Of a stretch of DNA of 64,000 bases, positions 44,101 to 52,618 are shown one piece after another; position 1 is the first letter of the stretch; each line of letters starts with the position of its first letter. The notes below the pieces were generated by a model. That model saw only the letters and a list, made by a program, of their open reading frames with translations. It made no database searches and was not told the DNA's origin. The stretch lies in the NCBI GenBank assembly GCA_963700885.1, contig CAVOZJ010000034.1, forward strand, positions 1 to 64,000. The letters are read 5' to 3'. The DNA comes from Anderseniella sp963700885 (GTDB taxonomy: Bacteria; Pseudomonadota; Alphaproteobacteria; Rhizobiales; Aestuariivirgaceae). The position numbers and the translations under genes are program-made.

Positions 44101-45895
44101 GACCAGGCTGCTGGCCGCCTTTGATCACCGCGACATCTTTATTGACCCGGATCCGGATGTTGCGAAAAGCTTTGCCGAGCGCAAGCGGTTGTTCGAAGTG
44201 CCCCGGTCAAGCTGGCAGGACTATGACCGCAAGCAGATCAGCAAGGGCGGCGGCGTCTTTTCGCGTTCCGAGAAGCAGATTGCCCTGTCGCGCGAGATCA
44301 TGTCGGTTATCGGTTTGACCGAGTCAAAGGTGACGCCCAACGAACTGATGAGAGCCATCATCAAGTGTGATGCGGATCTGTTGTGGTTCGGTGGCATCGG
44401 TACCTATGTTCGCGGCAGCAGTGAAAGCGATTCAGATGCAGGTGACAAGGCCAATGACGGCATCCGCATTGCTGCCCGGGACCTGAATGTCAAGGTTATC
44501 GGTGAAGGCGCCAATCTTGGCATGACCCAGCTTGCGCGGATTGAATTTGCCCAGAAAGGCGGGCGAATAAATACCGATGCCATCGACAACTCGGCCGGCG
44601 TCAACTCTTCGGACGTTGAGGTCAACCTGAAGATTGCTCTTGGTGAAGCCGAAGCTGCCGGCAAGCTGAAACGACCTGCCCGCAACAAGCTGCTGGCTGC
44701 CATGACCGAAGACGTTGCTGACCTTGTGCTGCGCAACAACTACCTGCAGACATTGTGCATTTCACTTATGGAAGGCAGCCTGTCGCGGGACAGGGACGGA
44801 TTGTCGCGGCTGTTCAGGGAACTGGAGAACCGGGGGGGCCTGGACCGTGTAATCGAGTATCTGCCGTCCGGTGAAGTTCTTGGTGATCGCCTTAAGACCG
44901 GCGGCCAACTGACCCGGCCTGAAATGGCAGTGCTTGTTTCCTACACAAAAATCGTTGTGTTCAACGATCTGATGGCGCAAAAGTTTGCATCCGATCCATT
45001 TCTCGAACTCGAGCTGATGCGGTATTTCCCGGACCGCATGTCGAAGGCCTACAGCACTGAAATACGCAATCACAGGCTGCGCGCAGAGATCATCAGCACC
45101 TTGATTTCAAACAGTATCGTCAACCGCTGTGGCCCGCTGTTCCTGTTCGACCTGACAAATGATACCGCCATTCCGGCCGGAAACCTGGCCAGGTTTTACG
45201 TGCTGAGCCGGGACAGTTTTGGCTTTGTGGAGATGAACGAGGCAATCGACAGGCTCGACAATCAGGTATCCAGCCGTCAGCAAATGTCACTGTACGGGCG
45301 ACTGCAGCAAGGGCTTGCAAATGTTGTCGAGTGGTATGCAGCCAACGAAAGCGCCAGTGCAAAATTGTCGGATCTGGTTCCCGTTTACAAGGACGGTATC
45401 ACCGCAATTGCCGGTGACCTGCTCGAGGTATTGGCGAAAGATCAAAAAATCCAGCTGACAAATGAAGTTGCGGACATCTCGGCTCTCGGAGTGGATGAAA
45501 AGACGGCGTTGCGCATTGCGGGCCTGAGGTACCTGGTTCGGGGCCTGGACGTTGTGCAAATTGCACGTTCTGCCAACAGGCCGATCAAGGAAATCGCCAA
45601 AACCTACTTTGGTTTGAGCGGCACGCTGGGTGTTGATCGTATCATGGCCAGCGCACTGAAACTTCCCAGCGAAAGTGATTATGACCGCCAGGCGATTGCC
45701 GGCATTACACAGACGGTGCAGCGCTCAGTTCGCAGCATTGCCGCTGACAGCGTTAAAACCAGCCTGTCAGATGCAAGACAGGAACTGGTTTCCCGCACCG
45801 GGAAAGATGTTGTCCGCATCACACGGGAGCCTGATTTTTCGCTGGCAAAGTTTGCCGTGATCGCCAGCCAACTGGGCGGGCTGGCAAAAGCCTGA
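41105..45895 (+). CDS. NAD-specific glutamate dehydrogenase, large (180-kDa) type
   Basis: This protein of about 1596 residues is of the large GDH class. A long regulatory N terminus with ACT-like segments precedes the catalytic region, which contains RGGLRWSDRAEDFRTEVLG, VPVGAKGGFIPR, KMGITARGGWEAVKRHFRE, GDMSGDVFGNGML and the NAD-fold motif GEGANLGMTQLARIEFA. It oxidatively deaminates glutamate to 2-oxoglutarate. No ATG is well placed; GTG at 41105 has AGGGTGG upstream, TTG at 41084 and ATG at 41162 are alternatives. It converges on the interrupted ybjQ gene. Confidence 0.95.
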   Translation: MSEKSRSKSVQKASTRKTGMGPLEKVLRKQLFREAADEDVAGLTSADIDLLVERSRQFLDIKSPGRVKIRIEAPGVKDGVLAHRSILEILNDDMPFLVDSVINALSKRGHTVHTILHPVLATERDSKGKLIALNDPKKQLGDFLRESYLHIHLEALNSGRERDALTGELQDILEEVRAAVVDWQPMQHEIQGRIHKLRTKPSPLPTAIVSETIDFLSWLLNNKFTFLGMCQYNLVTKAGKKQMLADEKSALGILRLQKRPVIRSTARSDLSSYKSGYAIVVEKSDLVSRVHRSAVMDYVGLYDFDQAGNVVGELRIVGLFASTAYTEAASGIPLLRRRIEAVMALSGLTPSGHSGKGLLNILETMSRDDLFQIESEQLAPLAMGMWRLHERPRTRLFVRVDRFERYVIAFVFFPRDRFSSDLREKAGAILERHYNGKTLEFLPNFGEGTLVRVRFIISLGVSPKNLPDVKVVENEIVEATRSWGDELSDALIASADGSGGRTLSKRYSKAFPLAYRETNHIQNAQHDIAVMEALDTKVPTAAEFAEPVADHGAVRLKLFNLASAVPLSARLPLLEDMGLRALDENTYIVQPAVKPEPAAEDEAVYIHEVALNRDGNAAIDQQSYQLLEACFLAVWTGKADSDQLNGLVLSASLTWQEVTVLRTFARYLRQTGFAYSLSAMAGTLIRYSEITRLLVDLFDTRFQPDHPRANTLEAREKLQASLLRDVEDQLASVPSLDDDRIIRHMAGVITATMRTNYFNLENLQGGIPIALAMKIRSRDVPGIPAPVPFAEIFVHSTLVEGVHLRGGKIARGGLRWSDRAEDFRTEVLGLAKAQNVKNAVIVPVGAKGGFIPRQLPAGGSRDEVYLAGTVAYQSFVSSLLSVTDNTRGGKIIPPPAIVRHDGDDPYLVVAADKGTAAFSDVANAISSAAGFWLDDAFASGGSAGYDHKKMGITARGGWEAVKRHFREMDRDIQTTPFTAVGIGDMSGDVFGNGMLLSHQTRLLAAFDHRDIFIDPDPDVAKSFAERKRLFEVPRSSWQDYDRKQISKGGGVFSRSEKQIALSREIMSVIGLTESKVTPNELMRAIIKCDADLLWFGGIGTYVRGSSESDSDAGDKANDGIRIAARDLNVKVIGEGANLGMTQLARIEFAQKGGRINTDAIDNSAGVNSSDVEVNLKIALGEAEAAGKLKRPARNKLLAAMTEDVADLVLRNNYLQTLCISLMEGSLSRDRDGLSRLFRELENRGGLDRVIEYLPSGEVLGDRLKTGGQLTRPEMAVLVSYTKIVVFNDLMAQKFASDPFLELELMRYFPDRMSKAYSTEIRNHRLRAEIISTLISNSIVNRCGPLFLFDLTNDTAIPAGNLARFYVLSRDSFGFVEMNEAIDRLDNQVSSRQQMSLYGRLQQGLANVVEWYAANESASAKLSDLVPVYKDGITAIAGDLLEVLAKDQKIQLTNEVADISALGVDEKTALRIAGLRYLVRGLDVVQIARSANRPIKEIAKTYFGLSGTLGVDRIMASALKLPSESDYDRQAIAGITQTVQRSVRSIAADSVKTSLSDARQELVSRTGKDVVRITREPDFSLAKFAVIASQLGGLAKA

Positions 45896-45905
45896 TCTGG
45901 AAGCC

Positions 45906-46328
45906 CTATTCGATGACAACCGCAGTGCCGGCAGCGGTGACCATTAGCATCGAGCCGTTCTGGCCGACGGTTTCTTAGAGCAACATGGGTTCACTTGAAC
46001 CCATAAAGTTGCACTATCACTTTAGAATTGATCAGGTTCATGACTTTTGGTTGATTCAACCAAAAGTCATCCTGATCTAGTCAATATCGACAGCGATGAC
46101 GGCATTTTCACCCAACGCAGATACCTTGTCGGTCAGTTCGGAAATCGCTGTTTCGCGCGCATCATTGAGAACCTTCTCACATGATCCTGAACGGCCGCCA
46201 ACGATGTCACGAACGGACGCAAACAGATCACGAAACAGATTTGCAACCAAAATGGCCTCGCCGGCGACGAGGCCCCTGTAATCAGTGATCCGGCGGCCTT
46301 CGATTGTGTTGGTCGTCGTGACAAGCAT
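45906..46328 (-). pseudogene. ybjQ-like (UPF0145) gene split by a 105-bp palindromic element
   Basis: The N-terminal 83 codons (46080-46328; starts MLVTTTNTIEG, ends ENAVIAVDID) match the YbjQ/UPF0145 family, whose members are about 105 residues. The missing last strand, ETVGQNGSMLMVTAAGTAVV plus IE and a stop, is present in order at 45906-45974, on the far side of a 105-base insert. The insert begins with an in-frame TAG. The two parts add up to the family length, so the gene was intact before insertion. YbjQ proteins form pentamers of unknown function; the truncated product lacks a core strand and is unlikely to assemble normally. Confidence 0.9.
45975..46079. mobile_element. 105-bp palindromic repeat element (MITE-like) inserted in ybjQ
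   Basis: The element has two hairpins. One is GCAAC+ATGGGTTCA pairing with TGAACCCAT+GTTGC (45980-46012, three-base bulge). The other is GATCAGG+ATGACTTTTGGTTGA pairing with its complement (46030-46077, bulge TTC). The ends are related inversely: TAGAGCAACATG on the left and TAGATCAGGATG read from the right agree at 9 of 12 positions. There is no coding capacity. Length and structure recall the Brucella Bru-RS and similar intergenic palindromes of Hyphomicrobiales, probably moved by a transposase in trans. TA at both ends may be the target duplication. Confidence 0.85.
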
Positions 46329-46343
46329 GATTTTCCTCCAGTA

Positions 46344-47924
46344 TCAGTGCCTGAAGTGTCGCATACCGGTGAACACCATCGCCAGACCTTTTTCATCGGC
46401 TGCGGCAATGACTTCTTCGTCGCGCATCGAACCGCCGGGCTGGATAATTGCGGTAGCACCTGCGGACGCCGCCTGCAGCAAACCATCGGCAAATGGGAAA
46501 AACGCGTCGGATGCCACCACACTGCCGGCAGTCAGTGTTTCTGCAATACTGGCTGCGTCTGCGGCGTCGCGGGCCTTGTGGGCAGCAACACGACTTGAAT
46601 CGATGCGTGACATCTGGCCCGCGCCGATACCGACCGTGGCGCCGTCCCTTGCATAGACAATGGCATTCGACTTGACGTGCTTGGCAACCCGGAAGGCAAA
46701 CAGCAGGTCTGCCATTTCCTGTTTGCCGGGCTTGCGTTTTGTGACGACCTTCAGGTCGCGCGAGGTTATGCGGCCGTTGTCGCGGGACTGAACCAGAAAT
46801 CCGCCGGCAACCGTCCTGAAGGCAGTGCCGGGCTGGTCCGGATCGGCAAGACCGGCAGTGGTGAGAATTCGAAGATTCTTGCTGGCTGCAAAAACCGCCC
46901 TTGCCGCATCGCTGATGCCTGGCGCAATTATCACTTCGGTAAAAATCTCGCAAACAACTGCCGCAATTGCCTCGTCAATTGGCCGGTTGAAAGCGACAAT
47001 GCCGCCAAAGGCGCTTACCGGATCGCAACGCAGTGCGAGTTTGTAGGCTTCAATTGCGGTGGCGGCGGTGGCAACGCCACACGGATTGGCGTGCTTGACG
47101 ATAACGCATGCTGCATGGGCTGCAGGATCAAACTCGCTGACACATTCAAACGCTGCATCGGTGTCGTTGATGTTGTTGTAGGACAACTCCTTGCCCTGCA
47201 GTTGCTGTGCCGTTGCCACGCCTTCACGTATTTCGCCTGAGCGATAAAAACCTGCCGTCTGATGGGGGTTCTCGCCATAGCGCAGTTGCTGCACCAGAGA
47301 TCCACCCAGTGCGCGAAAAGGAGCCAGGCTTTCGCCTGTCTCCTGCAACAGCCAGGTGCTGACAATTGAGTCATATGCAGCTGTGCGGGCAAACGCCTTT
47401 GCAGCCAGTCTGGTTCGCGTTTCTTGCAGGGTGGCTCCCGAATGGGCGCGCATTTCCTCGATAATCAGGGTATAATCTGCCGGATCGACTACCGTGGTGA
47501 CATCGTGGTGGTTCTTTGCGGCGGCCCTGGTCATTGCCGGTCCGCCGATGTCTATATTCTCGACCAGCTCGTCATAACTGCCGCCACCGGCCAGGGTCTG
47601 TTCAAACGGATACAGGTTCACTGCCAGTAGATCGATGGCAGCTATGCCGTGTTCTCGCATTGCTGCCTGGTGATCGGGGTTTGAACGGACGGCCAGCAAG
47701 CCACCGTGAACTTTCGGGTGCAGGGTTTTTACCCGACCATCCATGATTTCCGGAAACCCGGTCCACCCGGAGATGTCAGTGACCTTCAGCCCGGCCTCCT
47801 GCAGCGCACGTGCTGTGCCGCCGGTTGAAATCAGTTCAACACCAAGGCTTGCCAGACCGGCAGCAAACTCAACAAGTCCCGTTTTGTCGGAAACCGACAG
47901 CAGGGCGCGACGAATAGCGCTCAT
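46344..47924 (-). CDS. purH: Bifunctional AICAR formyltransferase/IMP cyclohydrolase
   Basis: This 526-residue enzyme catalyses the last two steps of purine synthesis. The N-terminal MGS-like cyclohydrolase domain starts RRALLSVSDKTGLVEFA with ELISTGGTARAL. The C-terminal formyltransferase domain contains VKHANPCGVA and CDPVSAFGGIVAFNRPID, and ends with QPGGSMRDEEVI. The length is standard. GAGAGG precedes the ATG. It follows the heparinase-like gene in the same direction, a gene order that I recall as common in Hyphomicrobiales (rsmB, heparinase-like, purH). Confidence 0.96.
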   Translation of the reverse strand: MSAIRRALLSVSDKTGLVEFAAGLASLGVELISTGGTARALQEAGLKVTDISGWTGFPEIMDGRVKTLHPKVHGGLLAVRSNPDHQAAMREHGIAAIDLLAVNLYPFEQTLAGGGSYDELVENIDIGGPAMTRAAAKNHHDVTTVVDPADYTLIIEEMRAHSGATLQETRTRLAAKAFARTAAYDSIVSTWLLQETGESLAPFRALGGSLVQQLRYGENPHQTAGFYRSGEIREGVATAQQLQGKELSYNNINDTDAAFECVSEFDPAAHAACVIVKHANPCGVATAATAIEAYKLALRCDPVSAFGGIVAFNRPIDEAIAAVVCEIFTEVIIAPGISDAARAVFAASKNLRILTTAGLADPDQPGTAFRTVAGGFLVQSRDNGRITSRDLKVVTKRKPGKQEMADLLFAFRVAKHVKSNAIVYARDGATVGIGAGQMSRIDSSRVAAHKARDAADAASIAETLTAGSVVASDAFFPFADGLLQAASAGATAIIQPGGSMRDEEVIAAADEKGLAMVFTGMRHFRH

Positions 47925-48046
47925 CGGCCAACCTCTCCATTGCCAATTGCCAGATCAGGATGATTTTGACTCCAACAAGTGGGTCAGTAATTGCTGCGGG
48001 AGGTATTAACACGAAGGCAGCATTTGCTGAACAGGAAGAAGATCAG

Positions 48047-49834
48047 TTATCCCGCGTTCAGTGGCAATTCCGGCGCACACTGAATTTTCAGGGGCCGGGG
48101 CTTCGAGGCATTCCTGATGCGCTTGAAGGCCCACACTATGCGCTCCGGCCTTCCGGCCACTCCGGAAATTACAATCTGTTCGGTAGGCCGGGGAGACTTG
48201 CTGTCTGGAAGATACACGCTTGTTTCAAGCGAAAGTATGCCACCGCGTGCTGAAAACCGCCAGCCAACCTTGTTCGGCAGTACCAGCATGATACTTGCAC
48301 CGTCTCGGGACAAGGTTGCCTTTACTGACGGGTGGAGGTGAAAGCGAATGGCAAATTCCGGGCCAAAGGCAGCGGCACTGGCCGGGGAAGCAGCGACCAT
48401 GCGATCTGCGCCACGCAAATCTGTACCGCTTGCATCCAGGAACAGCTGCCGTTCGTGTGCCAGGCCGAATATCCTTGCATAGGCTGAGTGGCGAGCAGAA
48501 ATGATGCTGCCGTGGTCCTCGCTGCGGATTTCTGCCTCGACATCTCCATTGGTGATCAGGGCGGGCGTATTGAACAGGCGGGCGGTGAAGAAATTGTCTA
48601 TCACGGTGCTGGTATCAAGCTCACCAAGCGTCATTGTGGAATGGGCACACGTATGCCTGGACGCTGTGCGCCAGCGTGCATCAGCTCCCTGCCGGCTGCC
48701 GCAATTAACAACAATGCGGTGGGCTCCGTCACACAATTCAAATGACAGGGGCGAACAGGCCGCTGCCGGATTGCGTCCCGGGGCCGGTGGCATGCCGGTG
48801 TCCATTACAATCGACGCTGCGCCCTGGACAATGCGGCAGTAGCCGGACTGCGGAGCAATGCCAAGGGGGCGTCCGCGGACCAGGTCCCTGTCGAGAACGG
48901 CCTTGATGCTGCCTGCGCTGGTTGCGGCAACACCATTGAACACCGCGAGGCCCCCGTCACTGTGCGTCAGCAGCCGCAACATCGGCAACATACGCTCAAG
49001 AGCGGCATTCATGGGTCCGGGTATTTCAAGCAATGCGTTGTTGAGCGCATCGCGCAGCGGAATGAGCAGCACCAGAAGGTCTACCAGCGTCTGTCCGTTA
49101 CGCGATACATGACCCCCATCGGGCAGGATCTGCTGATCGAGCTCATACGACAATCGGCCAAGTGCGGTCTTTTGAAGACCTTCCAGACCGGTTGTTCCAT
49201 ATGTGGTGTAGACCATGGCAATCGCGGACATAAGCCGATTGGCCGGCAGGAAATGATTGATACCGCGACGGTTCAGCAGCCGGGTTTGCCGGGTAAGGCT
49301 GTACAAAAAGGCAGCTTCAAATCCACGACTGGCACCGTGAAGCAGGAAGGGTGCGCACTGGATCCAGTTGATCAGGCGGGCAGCCAGCGTCTGGGGCTGA
49401 CGGGCGCTGGTACTGCGGTAGACTTTCAGTTCCAGCCATTCGGCTACAATGCCGCGCGCAAAAATCCTGTACAATTGCGTATTGCCAGCCTGAAGGTCAT
49501 GCAGCCAGCCAAAACCATGCAGCGCATGGTCAAATGCCGGTGGGCGGGCAACCGGCAGCTCGAAAATTGACGTGCCGGCCAGGACAGCCCTGCATCCGCC
49601 CAGCTCAAAAACACCGCGGTACAAACCCGGCGCCCGGGATGCATTGCCCTTGATGATGGAAGCCAGTGGCAGTCCCAGGCCAGTACAACGCGACATCGAC
49701 AGGCTGGGCAGTTGCGGCGAAGTTGCCCGGGCAATCCGGTTGACCAGTTGTTTGCCGCTCAGACTGGCAAGTCCGGTCAGGACTGTTGATGCGGAATTCA
49801 TGGTTTTGCGGTCGCGGTTTTCCGGGTTGAGCAC
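48047..49834 (-). CDS. Heparinase II/III family protein
   Basis: This protein of about 595 residues has an N-terminal helical toroid-like part (with LYSLTRQTRLLNRRGINHF and DGGHVSRNGQTLVDLL) and a C-terminal heparinase II/III-like beta-sandwich (from FELCDGAHRIVVNCGSR, with a THSTM-like HSTMTLGELDTS). The family cleaves uronic-acid polysaccharides, but this Hyphomicrobiales version beside purH has no established substrate. GTG at 49834 is the longest start; ATG at 49801 is an alternative. It shows no clear signal peptide. rsmB lies upstream and purH downstream on the same strand. Confidence 0.82.
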   Translation of the reverse strand: MLNPENRDRKTMNSASTVLTGLASLSGKQLVNRIARATSPQLPSLSMSRCTGLGLPLASIIKGNASRAPGLYRGVFELGGCRAVLAGTSIFELPVARPPAFDHALHGFGWLHDLQAGNTQLYRIFARGIVAEWLELKVYRSTSARQPQTLAARLINWIQCAPFLLHGASRGFEAAFLYSLTRQTRLLNRRGINHFLPANRLMSAIAMVYTTYGTTGLEGLQKTALGRLSYELDQQILPDGGHVSRNGQTLVDLLVLLIPLRDALNNALLEIPGPMNAALERMLPMLRLLTHSDGGLAVFNGVAATSAGSIKAVLDRDLVRGRPLGIAPQSGYCRIVQGAASIVMDTGMPPAPGRNPAAACSPLSFELCDGAHRIVVNCGSRQGADARWRTASRHTCAHSTMTLGELDTSTVIDNFFTARLFNTPALITNGDVEAEIRSEDHGSIISARHSAYARIFGLAHERQLFLDASGTDLRGADRMVAASPASAAAFGPEFAIRFHLHPSVKATLSRDGASIMLVLPNKVGWRFSARGGILSLETSVYLPDSKSPRPTEQIVISGVAGRPERIVWAFKRIRNASKPRPLKIQCAPELPLNAG

Positions 49835-49930
49835 ATGCCTGCCAGGTTGCCACGTGGTGCGGCAAGAACCTGCTGGAGGTCAACGCCCATTCAAACCCAA
49901 AGATCGTTAACGAATTGATAACAAGTTGTA

Positions 49931-51280
49931 TCAGTTTGCGTACCTGGTCATGCGTGCGGCAAAAAAGCCGTCCATTCCGGTGCTGCCTGCAATCCGGTAG
50001 TGCGGCAAGGTTCTCAAGTCACCTGCCTTGCTGATGAATTCACCCGGTATCCGGTTCTCGCCGGGAGTAACCGGATTTCGTGCGAAATTTTCCCGTTCGT
50101 TCAGGAATGCGGATATCTGCTTGGGGCCCTCGTCGGCCAATAGTGAACAAACGGCGTAGATCAGCGTGCCGCCGGGTTTCAACAAGGCGGCGGCCTTGCG
50201 CAGCAGCTTGCGCTGCAGTGCGATGAGCTGCCTGACTTCGTCGTTGCCGCGCACGTAGGGCATATCGGGATGCCGGCGAACCGTTCCGGTAGCCGAACAC
50301 GGAGCGTCGAGCACGATGACGTCAAAAAGCCCGTCAGGTTCAAACTCCAGTGCATCAGCGGCTATACAATTGGCCTGGAGCCTGGTCCGGTCGAGATTCT
50401 CGTTGACCCTGGCAAGGCGGGCCTGCGAAATGTCCAGCGCCGTCACGGTCGCGCCGGCAGCGCACAATTGCAGTGTCTTGCCGCCGGGAGCGCTGCACAT
50501 GTCGAGCGCGGTGCTGCCGTTCAGATCTCCCAGCAACAGGACGGGCAATGACGCGGCGAAATCCTGCACCCACCAGTTGCCATCTGCAAATCCCGGCAGG
50601 TCGGGTGTGGCCGGGTGAGGACTGTCAAGCCGTATTGTTCCAGTGGGCAGCCTTGTTCCCAGCGGCAGCAGTTCTACACTGGCCCGGCTGTTCCGGATGC
50701 TCAGATCGAGCGCGGCCCTTTCGGTATGGGCATCAGCAATATGGGCTGCTGTCTCAGGTCCGTAATCTGCCCGCAGTCTGGTGTGCAGCCATTTGGGCAA
50801 ATTGCAAACGGCCGAAGGCAATGAGGTCAGTATGGTTTCACGATCACGGCTGATGTTGCGCAGCACCGCGTTGATCAAACCCCTGAGCCGGTGGGCTTTT
50901 TTATCACCTGCGGCAAGTGCGACACTCGTCGAGATTGCAGCGTGCGGTTCGGTTTCCATGAACAGCAACTGGGCTGCGCCGCACAAAAGAATTACCCGCG
51001 CCTTGCCGGTACGGGCACGCAGTTTCTGTTCGACATAGTTTTCAAGGACCGCCTCGATCTGTCCCTTGCGGCGCAGTGCCGTTGCGGCCAGTGCATGGGC
51101 AAAGGCGCGGTCGCGCGGGTCATCGACGTCAGCCAAGCTGTCTGCTAGCGCATCTTCCAGGAAGCGCTTTTCATACAACACCAGCGCAACGGCATTCACT
51201 GCTGCCTGGCGCAGGCCGAGACCTTCGATCTTGTCAGGAGGCGGCGTGAACCTGCGGGCCCGTTGCTTCTTCAACCCCAA
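49931..51280 (-). CDS. rsmB: 16S rRNA (cytosine-C5) methyltransferase, RsmB/NOP2 family
   Basis: This 449-residue enzyme has an N-terminal NusB-like RNA-binding domain (about 20-150, AVNAVALVLYEKRFLEDAL) and a Rossmann methyltransferase domain with SAM motif DMCSAPGGKTLQL, the catalytic VLDAPCSATGTVRRHPD (the first Cys of the two-cysteine mechanism is in DAPCS) and YAVCSLLADEG carrying the second. RsmB methylates C967 of 16S rRNA; the target is inferred from family. The start overlaps the end of htpX by ten bases, so translation may be coupled. Confidence 0.92.
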   Translation of the reverse strand: MGLKKQRARRFTPPPDKIEGLGLRQAAVNAVALVLYEKRFLEDALADSLADVDDPRDRAFAHALAATALRRKGQIEAVLENYVEQKLRARTGKARVILLCGAAQLLFMETEPHAAISTSVALAAGDKKAHRLRGLINAVLRNISRDRETILTSLPSAVCNLPKWLHTRLRADYGPETAAHIADAHTERAALDLSIRNSRASVELLPLGTRLPTGTIRLDSPHPATPDLPGFADGNWWVQDFAASLPVLLLGDLNGSTALDMCSAPGGKTLQLCAAGATVTALDISQARLARVNENLDRTRLQANCIAADALEFEPDGLFDVIVLDAPCSATGTVRRHPDMPYVRGNDEVRQLIALQRKLLRKAAALLKPGGTLIYAVCSLLADEGPKQISAFLNERENFARNPVTPGENRIPGEFISKAGDLRTLPHYRIAGSTGMDGFFAARMTRYAN

Positions 51281-52227
51281 GGACCAGCCGACCTTTTGCG
51301 GGAGGCAGAACCGCGGCCAGCTCTTGACCAGGGGCCGGAAGGCGCGGCCTGACCGGAAATGGAATTGTCGCCGGAATAGCCGGCGCCGGGCGGCAGGGAC
51401 ATTTGCTCGAGCGCCTCTATGCGGTTTTGCGTATTCGGGTGGGTTGAGAACAAATTGTCCATCCGCGCCCCTGACAGCGGATTGATGATGAACATGTGGG
51501 CCGTGGCAGGATTTGCTTCGGCAGGTTCATTTTCAATCCGTTCGGCGCCCGAGGCGATCTTGCGCAGCGCGTCAGCCAGTGCCAATGGCTTGCCGCAGAT
51601 TTCAGCGCCGCGCCGGTCGGCAGCATATTCACGCGTCCTGCTGATGGCCATCTGCACCAGCATCGCGGCTATAGGCGCCAGCATCATCATGGCAATTGTT
51701 CCAATCAGGCCCAGCGGGTTATTGCGGTCACGTCCGCCGAAGAACATGGCGAAGTTGGCCAGCATTGAAATGGCGCCGGCAATTGTTGCTGTCACGGTCA
51801 TGATCAGGGTGTCGTGGTTCTGGATATGGGCCAGTTCATGGGCCATGACGCCTTCAATCTCATCATGATTGAGCTGCTGCAGCAGGCCGGTGGTAGCGGC
51901 CACGGCCGCGTTTTCCGGGTTGCGTCCGGTTGCAAACGCATTGGGTTGCGGGTTGTCCATCACAAAGACTTTTGGCATCGGCAGACCGGCCTTGCCGGCG
52001 AGTTGCGCAATCATGGCATACAGTTCGCGATGCCGTGTCTCGCTTGCGGGTTCGGCGCCGTACATCGACAGAACCATTTTGTCGGAATTCCAGTAGGCAT
52101 ACACATTGGTACCTGCTGCAAACAGCAAGGCGATCACCATGCCGGTTTGCCCGCCAAGCAAGAAACCGATGCCGATAAACAGGGCCGTCATGCCTGCCAG
52201 TAACACGGCTGTTTTCATATAGTTCAT
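51271..52227 (-). CDS. htpX: Membrane zinc metalloprotease HtpX
   Basis: This 318-residue M48B protease of the inner membrane has two N-terminal hydrophobic segments (5-25, 28-45), the catalytic HELAH (130-134) and a further pair of segments at about 145-200, then the zinc ligand region REYAADRRGAEI. It degrades misfolded membrane proteins. The last 30 residues are basic and Ser/Gly-rich, longer than in E. coli. AGGTG lies before the ATG at 52227. rsmB follows directly. Confidence 0.94.
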   Translation of the reverse strand: MNYMKTAVLLAGMTALFIGIGFLLGGQTGMVIALLFAAGTNVYAYWNSDKMVLSMYGAEPASETRHRELYAMIAQLAGKAGLPMPKVFVMDNPQPNAFATGRNPENAAVAATTGLLQQLNHDEIEGVMAHELAHIQNHDTLIMTVTATIAGAISMLANFAMFFGGRDRNNPLGLIGTIAMMMLAPIAAMLVQMAISRTREYAADRRGAEICGKPLALADALRKIASGAERIENEPAEANPATAHMFIINPLSGARMDNLFSTHPNTQNRIEALEQMSLPPGAGYSGDNSISGQAAPSGPWSRAGRGSASRKRSAGPWG

Positions 52228-52342
52228 GATAGCACCTGAAACTGCGTACGGGCCCTATGCGGGCACGGCGCCACATTGCCAACGGGTTGTAATGCGCAGT
52301 ATATGTTTTCTCAAGTCCAACTATTCAATACAAGGCACACAA

Positions 52343-52528
52343 ATGCCGGATCAGCCACCGGAGAAACCTCCACTCAGCGACGCTGCCAGTCGTGCGCTTG
52401 CAGAAGCCGCAAAAAGACGCCGGCAGGCAGCACCCGCGGTGCTTCCTGTCGAGGACGGCGGACGCAACGGGCCAGAACCCACCCGGTTTGGCGACTGGGA
52501 GAAAAACGGCATTACAAGCGATTTCTAG
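52343..52528 (+). CDS. DUF1674 protein, SdhAF4-like
   Basis: This 61-residue protein ends EPTRFGDWEKNGITSDF, the conserved DUF1674 signature; the eukaryotic family member SDHAF4 (Sdh8) assists flavination and assembly of succinate dehydrogenase SdhA. The N-terminal half is an Ala/Arg-rich helix (LSDAASRALAEAAKRRRQAA). The ATG at 52343 is the family start; the open frame extends upstream to 52226. It is divergent from htpX, an arrangement frequent in Hyphomicrobiales by my recollection. No sdh genes are in the window. Confidence 0.85.
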   Translation: MPDQPPEKPPLSDAASRALAEAAKRRRQAAPAVLPVEDGGRNGPEPTRFGDWEKNGITSDF

Positions 52529-52618
52529 CAACCCGGGACGGAGTGCCTCTTGCAGGCTTGCAGCAACATGGGCTAGGTCCCGCCCAGCTTTCAGCAAATT
52601 CGACAGGAGAGAATTCAA

